DNA from: JAMIFV01 sp035906055
GTDB taxonomy: Bacteria; Pseudomonadota; Alphaproteobacteria; Rickettsiales; JABCZZ01
DNA: 18,727 nucleotides
Assembly (NCBI GenBank): GCA_035906055.1
Contig: JAMIFV010000002.1
Span: 1 to 18,727 of the forward strand
Direction of reading: 5' to 3'
The translations under genes and the position numbers were made by a program. The notes under the pieces are model-generated. The model was not told the DNA's origin and made no database searches. It worked only from the letters and a program-made list of their open reading frames with translations. Shown piece by piece: positions 14,681 to 18,727 of this stretch (position 1 is its first letter; the number at the start of each line of letters is the position of its first letter).

Positions 14681-14741
14681 GCGTACTCGGTACTCGGAGA
14701 ATTCTTTTACCGAGTACGCAGCACCGAGTACGCTTTTTTTT
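14681..14741 (+). terminator. gyrB terminator formed from heptamer inverted-repeat element C
   Basis: GCGTACTCGGT (14681-14691) pairs perfectly with ACCGAGTACGC (14723-14733), and eight T follow (14734-14741), which is a good intrinsic terminator 15 bases past the gyrB stop. The arms consist of 7-base units: GTACTCG twice on the left, then CGAGTAC, GCAGCAC and CGAGTAC on the right. The inner CGAGTAC copy (14711-14717) offers an alternative, shorter pairing. The unit is the same as in element B at dnaN-recF. Confidence 0.8.
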
Positions 14742-14810
14742 AAATTCTTCCAAGGAACCATTGACCCTGCGCGTCCAATAGCTACCATATTCACCAAACA
14801 GGGAGGTTCT

Positions 14811-16364
14811 ATGACCAAAGTATCTTTACGCCTGCTATGCACGGCAGCTTTTATATCAATGGCTTATGGTGCCAGTGCCGCTGAGGGCGGCGATATGGCC
14901 ATCACCATTTACAGCAAGGCGCAGCCGGGGGCAATCGACCCCAATATGTACCGCCCTGTGAACGGCCAGCAGGCCTATTACGGCGCGCAGGTGCCGGGCT
15001 ACGCCATGGTGCGCGAACAGCGCAAGGTGAACCTCACCGGAAAAAAGACCGAGATCAGATTCAACGATGTGGCAGGACTGATCGACCCCACGACGGTGCA
15101 GTTTAAATCCCTGACCGACCCTAAGGGCACCAAAGTAGGTTCGCAGGATTTCCAGTTCGACCTCGTCAGCCAGCAGAAGCTGATGGAAAAATACATAGAC
15201 AAAAAGATAAGCGTGGAGAAATACCAGTATGGGGCATCCGCGCCTGAGGCTATCGAAGGCACGCTGCTCAGCTCGCAGGGCGGCATCACACTGAAGGCCA
15301 GCGACGGCCAGATAAAGATAATCAACGGTTATCAGGGGGTAACTTTTCCTGACCTGCCCGGCGGGCTTATCACCAAACCCACGCTGGTGTGGGATGTGTA
15401 TAGCGACAAACCCGGCGAACATAAGGCCGAGGTAAGCTATGAAACGCAAGGGGTAACCTGGTGGGCGGATTACAACCTCACCTATAATGAGGGCAAGGAC
15501 GCTAATTCCGGCACGGTGGATTTCGGCTCATGGGTGAGCATCATCAACCAGTCCGGTGCAACATACGACAATGCCAGACTCAAACTGGTGGCAGGAGACG
15601 TGCAGAAAACCCAGCCCGTGGCTGCGCCCATGATGGCCCGTAAGGCGATGATGTCAATGGACGCGGTGGCTGAATCAGTAGGAGCCGCGCCGGAATTTTC
15701 CGAAAAATCGTTCTTTGAATACCATCTTTACACACTCAGCCAGCCGGTGAACCTGCCGCAAAATTCCACCAAGCAGCTGGAGCTGATTCCGGCGGTTATG
15801 GGTGTGCCGGTGGAAAAGGAACTGGTGTTCTATGCCACTGAGCAGCAATACTGGAACTGGGGCGGCGTCTATTACGACCAGAATTACGGTTATAGCGGCG
15901 TAAAACGTAATCCCGAAGTGCTGCTGAAGCTTAAGAATGCCAAGGAGAATGGATTAGGCGTACCGCTGCCTGCCGGGCGCATGCGTGTGAACCAGCGTGA
16001 CGACGCTGACGGCAGCCTTGAATTCATTGGCGAGAACGTAATCGACCACACCGCGCGCAATGAGGAGGTGACGATAAAGCTCGGCAGCGCGTTCGACGTG
16101 GTGGGAGAGCGCAAGCAGCTCGATTACCGCCTTGATACCAACGCGCGTTTTGCCGATGAAGAGGTGGAGATCCGCCTGCGTAACCAGAAGAAGGTGCCGG
16201 TAAAGGTAAAGACGATTGAAAGCATGTATCGCGCTACCGGCTGGAAGATACTCTCCAACGATGCCGACTACACTAAAGACAACGCCCACCAGATCAGCTT
16301 CGTGAGCACCATAGCGCCGGAAAAGGAAGCGGTGATAAGGTACAAGGTAAGGTATAGTTGGTAA
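14811..16364 (+). CDS. Exported DUF4139 domain protein
   Basis: 517 residues. A signal peptide (LRLLCTAAFISMAYGASA) ends near residue 24. The DUF4139 region is recognisable from GVTWWADYNLTY and GSWVSIINQSGATYDNARLKLVAGDV, followed by late beta-rich repeats (VPLPAGRMRVNQRD, then VIDHTARNEEVTIKLGSAFDVVGER) and ending IRYKVRYSW. In the better-known two-domain proteins a DUF4140 segment and coiled coil precede DUF4139; here the N-terminal part is shorter and I do not see that coiled coil. Function is unknown; a periplasmic or outer-membrane beta-rich protein is inferred. The start is secure: GGGAGG lies 6 bases before ATG 14811. The frame extends upstream into the gyrB terminator, but that part is not coding. 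Confidence 0.85.
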   Translation: MTKVSLRLLCTAAFISMAYGASAAEGGDMAITIYSKAQPGAIDPNMYRPVNGQQAYYGAQVPGYAMVREQRKVNLTGKKTEIRFNDVAGLIDPTTVQFKSLTDPKGTKVGSQDFQFDLVSQQKLMEKYIDKKISVEKYQYGASAPEAIEGTLLSSQGGITLKASDGQIKIINGYQGVTFPDLPGGLITKPTLVWDVYSDKPGEHKAEVSYETQGVTWWADYNLTYNEGKDANSGTVDFGSWVSIINQSGATYDNARLKLVAGDVQKTQPVAAPMMARKAMMSMDAVAESVGAAPEFSEKSFFEYHLYTLSQPVNLPQNSTKQLELIPAVMGVPVEKELVFYATEQQYWNWGGVYYDQNYGYSGVKRNPEVLLKLKNAKENGLGVPLPAGRMRVNQRDDADGSLEFIGENVIDHTARNEEVTIKLGSAFDVVGERKQLDYRLDTNARFADEEVEIRLRNQKKVPVKVKTIESMYRATGWKILSNDADYTKDNAHQISFVSTIAPEKEAVIRYKVRYSW

Positions 16365-16533
16365 GGCCGTACTCGGCAGCGATTCAGGCAATATGTGCAT
16401 TTGTACGACCTGAAGGCCGCTTTTCAAATCATTCTTTAGGCTCAGGACACGTGACTTTTTCCCTCAAGGGGGAGAGGAAAAGAGGGAATGGGTTAATGAG
16501 TCCTGGGCTTAGTCAAACTTCGCTGGCTTTTTG

Positions 16534-16563
16534 TTGTGGTCCCGGCCTGCGCCGGGACCACAA
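16534..16563 (-). terminator. Strong hairpin at the ahcY 3' end
   Basis: A perfect 13-bp stem, TTGTGGTCCCGGC (16534-16546) with GCCGGGACCACAA (16551-16563), closes a CTGC loop. It begins 3 bases after the ahcY stop codon on the minus strand. No T-run follows on that strand; on the plus strand only a few T occur. It may stabilise the ahcY mRNA end or act as a bidirectional boundary with the DUF4139 gene. It may also be a member of a dispersed palindromic repeat family. Confidence 0.6.
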
Positions 16564-16566
16564 TAA

Positions 16567-17883
16567 TCAGTAGCGGTATTCGTCCTTCTTGAACGGGCCA
16601 GCCTGTTCAATGCCAAGGTACTCAGCCTGCTTCCGGGTGAGCTTGGTGAGCTTCACGCCGATCTTTTCGAGGTGCAGCGTGGCCACTTTCTCATCAAGGT
16701 GCTTAGGCAGTACGTAAACCTTCTTTTCATAGGCCTTGGCGTTGGTAAACAGCTCGATCTGCGCCAGCACCTGATTGCTGAAGCTGGTGCTCATCACGAA
16801 GCTGGGATGGCCGGTGGCGCAGCCCAGGTTCACAAGGCGGCCCTTGGCCAGCAGGATGATGCGCTTGCCGTCGGGGAAGGTGATCTCGTCCACCTGCGGC
16901 TTGATCTCTTTCCATTGCAGGTTGGATAAGGACGCAACTTCAATCTCGTTGTCAAAATGGCCGATATTGCACACGATAGCGCGGTCTTTCATCTTGCGCA
17001 TATGGTCGAGCGTGATGATGTCGACGTTGCCTGTGGCGGTCACGAAGATGTCGCCTATAGCAGCGGCTTCGTCCATCGTGAGCACCTGATAACCTTCCAT
17101 GGCGGCCTGAAGCGCGCAGATGGGGTCGATCTCGGTCACGATCACGCGGGCGGCCTGGCTGCGCAGCGCAGCGGCGGAGCCTTTGCCCACATCGCCGAAA
17201 CCTGCAACCACGGCAACCTTGCCAGCGAACATAACGTCGGTAGCGCGTTTAATGCCGTCCGTCAGGGATTCGCGGCAACCGTAGAGGTTGTCAAACTTGG
17301 ACTTGGTAACGGAGTCGTTCACGTTGATGGCGGGGCACATCAGCTTGCCCGCAGCGTGCATTTCGTAAAGGCGGTGCACGCCGGTGGTGGTTTCTTCGGA
17401 TACGCCCTTGATGTCCTTCATCATGGCGGGGTATTTTTCATGCAAGATCTTGGTGAGGTCGCCGCCGTCATCGAGGATCATGTTCGGGGTCCAGCCGTCC
17501 GGGCCCTTGATGGTCTGTTCGATGCACCATTCATATTCTTCTTCGGTTTCGCCCTTCCAGGCGAACACGGGAACGCCGGTAGCGGCGATGGCTGCGGCAG
17601 CCTGATCCTGCGTGGAGAAGATGTTGCAGCTCGACCAGCGGACGGTTGCGCCCAGCTCGGTGAGGGTCTCGATAAGCACAGCGGTCTGGATGGTCATATG
17701 CAGGCAGCCTACGATGCGCGCGTCCTTCAGGGGCTTTTTCGGGCCATATTCCTTACGGATAGCCATCAGGCCGGGCATTTCGGTTTCGGCGAGGCTGATC
17801 TCGTTACGGCCCCATTCGGCCAGGCGGATATCCGCTACTTTGTAATCCTGAGATGCAAGCTGCGCGGTGGTTTTGGAAGCCAT
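16567..17883 (-). CDS. ahcY: S-adenosylhomocysteine hydrolase (adenosylhomocysteinase)
   Basis: 438 residues. Reversibly hydrolyses SAH to adenosine and homocysteine, removing the product that inhibits methyltransferases. Visible features are HMT (62-64), SEETTTGVHRLYEM (162-175), NDSVTKSKFDN with catalytic Lys194, Asp198 and Asn199, the Rossmann NAD motif GFGDVGKG (228-235), and the C-terminal PFKKDEYRY whose Lys/Tyr contact NAD of the neighbouring subunit. AAGGA lies about 8 bases before the ATG. It lacks the roughly 30-40 residue insertion found in many proteobacterial and plant enzymes between DDGGDLT and SEETTTG. No SAH or SAM riboswitch consensus was seen in the 196 bases upstream. Confidence 0.98.
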   Translation of the reverse strand: MASKTTAQLASQDYKVADIRLAEWGRNEISLAETEMPGLMAIRKEYGPKKPLKDARIVGCLHMTIQTAVLIETLTELGATVRWSSCNIFSTQDQAAAAIAATGVPVFAWKGETEEEYEWCIEQTIKGPDGWTPNMILDDGGDLTKILHEKYPAMMKDIKGVSEETTTGVHRLYEMHAAGKLMCPAINVNDSVTKSKFDNLYGCRESLTDGIKRATDVMFAGKVAVVAGFGDVGKGSAAALRSQAARVIVTEIDPICALQAAMEGYQVLTMDEAAAIGDIFVTATGNVDIITLDHMRKMKDRAIVCNIGHFDNEIEVASLSNLQWKEIKPQVDEITFPDGKRIILLAKGRLVNLGCATGHPSFVMSTSFSNQVLAQIELFTNAKAYEKKVYVLPKHLDEKVATLHLEKIGVKLTKLTRKQAEYLGIEQAGPFKKDEYRY

Positions 17884-18004
17884 AATCTATGTCCTTCTAT
17901 TTTGGTTGAAATCTGTTGGGTTTGCCTACTCCATATCCTGCCTACACGCAAGGGTAAAAGCGCTCTGGCGGGGCAGGCGGGGGAGCTTTCCCTGCAAAGA
18001 AATA

Positions 18005-18033
18005 TTGTGCCCGCTGCCATAAAAGCGTAATAT
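18005..18033 (+). promoter_or_regulatory. Promoter of the 38-codon gene
   Basis: TTGTGC (18005-18010), exactly 17 bases, then TAATAT (18028-18033). Transcription would begin near 18040, about 40 bases before the ATG at 18080. It lies in the region divergent from ahcY. Confidence 0.5.
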
Positions 18034-18079
18034 CCGTGGTGTATACTTCCGTAATACGCAAGTTGTTTTGGAGTAACTA

Positions 18080-18196
18080 ATGCAGCATCGTCAAACCAGC
18101 CGTGTAAAAGCAATCGCTATCCGCCGTACAAGAACAGCGGAGCTTGTGCTGACAACCACCGCGTTTTTTGTCCTACTGTTTTACGTGACGTTTTAG
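18080..18196 (+). CDS. 38-residue single-span membrane protein
   Basis: A short gene with all expected signals: GGAG 7 bases before ATG 18080, a promoter upstream, and a TAG stop at 18194. The protein has a basic N-terminal half (QHRQTSRVKAIAIRRTRT) and a hydrophobic C-terminal segment (LVLTTTAFFVLLFYVTF) long enough for one membrane span. The positive-inside rule suggests the N-terminus faces the cytoplasm. The bases around its ribosome-binding site (GGAGTAACT) are the same as before the flagellin-like gene. I do not recognise a family. It is divergent from ahcY. Confidence 0.55.
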   Translation: MQHRQTSRVKAIAIRRTRTAELVLTTTAFFVLLFYVTF

Positions 18197-18219
18197 GCAC
18201 ATGCTTAAATAAGCTGTGC

Positions 18220-18526
18220 TTATAGACCTACAGACTGGCTTGCAGGTGGTTTACGACGGTTTTTTACCATTTCAGCGAATGTGCCTGACGGCTGAGGAAG
18301 CATAAGCTCCGCGCCTCGATGAATATACGATTCAAGGGTATTGTTTTTCTGGGGAATCCACATGCCGTCTGGCGTTGGAACCAAGCCGGGTTCACTTCTG
18401 CGTATCATTTTAGAAATATGGCTGTCTCCTTCGTGCATTTCTCCAATGATGCGTTCCAGTTCTGTTTCGGGTATTGGCCTGCTCCAGCTGAAATGCCGTC
18501 CAAGTTCTTCGCCTAGTTCTCCTTTA
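18220..18526 (-). pseudogene. 3' fragment of an unrecognised gene cut by an IS1595-family element
   Basis: The minus-strand frame is open from the IS edge (18526) to the TAA at 18220-18222, giving 101 residues with no good start. It begins KGELGEELGRHFSW, continues through IPETELERIIGEMHEGD and PGLVPTPDGMWIPQ, and ends with a basic tail (KNRRKPPASQSVGL). The only internal ATG (18438) has GGAG just 3 bases away, too close for normal initiation. The simplest reading is that the IS separated this part from its 5' end. If the ATG at 18438 is used, a 72-residue product would remain. No family recognised. Confidence 0.5.
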
Positions 18527-18727
18527 GGGGCTGTCCTAGCTAATGCAATTTTGTGTTATAGATGGCATTATGAGAAAGAGCAGATTAAGCAGAGTCATTC
18601 AGAGTAGGTTATTGGAGCATTTTGTTGCAGGAACCACTGCCCGATGTGCCTCCAATCTTGTTGGGATCCACCGCAATACTGGTGCGTATTACTTTCAAAG
18701 ACTTCGTGAGATTATCGCTTACCACAT
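18527..18727 (+). mobile_element. IS1595-family insertion sequence (IS1016-like), left part
   Basis: The element begins at about 18527 with GGGGCTGTCCTAGC, which resembles the terminal repeat of IS1016-type elements, 43 bases before its transposase start. The right end is outside the window, so the target-site duplication (usually 8 bp) cannot be checked. Confidence 0.75.
18570..18727 (+). CDS. IS1595-family transposase, N-terminal part (runs off window)
   Basis: The first 52 codons are visible from ATG 18570. MRKSRLSRVIQSRLLEHF, then VAGTTARCASNLVG and GAYYFQRLREII match the N-terminal helix-turn-helix region of IS1016-type transposases, in which VAGVTARTAAELV and AAYYFHRLR are typical. The frame is intact to the window edge. 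The catalytic domain lies to the right, so activity cannot be judged. Confidence 0.85.
   Translation, partial: MRKSRLSRVIQSRLLEHFVAGTTARCASNLVGIHRNTGAYYFQRLREIIAYH

Noticed and set aside
16957..18030. 357-codon plus-strand frame antisense to ahcY
   Set aside because: It mirrors ahcY codons and its composition (Gly/His/Asp rich) is typical of antisense shadows; ahcY is unmistakable on the other strand.
17884..18079. SAH or SAM riboswitch upstream of ahcY
   Set aside because: I compared the leader with the conserved cores I remember for SAH, SAM-II and SAM/SAH classes and found no match; only a weak AAAGCTC/GAGCGCTTT dyad is present.

Overview
This window is a chromosomal segment of a mid-GC, Gram-negative bacterium, most likely an alphaproteobacterium. 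The basis is the style of the housekeeping proteins (LepA, DapA, SmpB, DnaN, RecF, GyrB, AhcY), the dapA-smpB pairing, the small DUF465/YdcH-type protein, and periplasmic proteins with ordinary Sec signals. The order or genus cannot be fixed from the sequence alone.

Layout, left to right. (1) 1-196 is the 3' end of an IS630-type transposase. (2) 277-1807 is a minus-strand accessory block: a DUF465 protein with its own terminator, then a YefM/YoeB-type antitoxin-toxin pair whose toxin gene overlaps a small alpha/beta-hydrolase gene. (3) lepA lies on the minus strand; the toxin-antitoxin promoter/operator sits directly downstream of it. (4) A plus-strand run follows: an orphan flagellin-like gene, dapA, smpB, a glycerophosphodiester phosphodiesterase, then dnaN-recF. 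(5) Two minus-strand genes for exported proteins (a four-EF-hand protein and a 110-residue protein) separate dnaN-recF from gyrB, which are often adjacent in bacteria. (6) gyrB is followed by an exported DUF4139 protein. (7) Minus-strand ahcY, a divergent 38-codon membrane-protein gene, and a gene remnant cut by an IS1595-family element that runs off the right edge.

Most of the window is core metabolism and information processing: replication clamp, recombination and gyrase; ribosome rescue and translation; lysine/peptidoglycan precursor synthesis; SAH recycling. The unusual content is between genes. Three elements are built from 7-base units arranged as inverted repeats, each at or within 16 bases of a stop codon: one fills the whole gap between the flagellin-like gene and dapA, one forms the 5' end of the recF reading frame, and one appears to be the gyrB terminator. 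A second family of palindromic repeats (ends GTCATTCC...GGAATCCAG) occurs upstream of dnaN and between the toxin-antitoxin operator and its genes. No CRISPR array, tRNA, rRNA or recognised riboswitch was seen. No stretch longer than 300 bases lacks a gene. The best candidates for undescribed biology are the heptamer elements, especially the one translated at the start of recF, and the toxin-hydrolase fusion operon.
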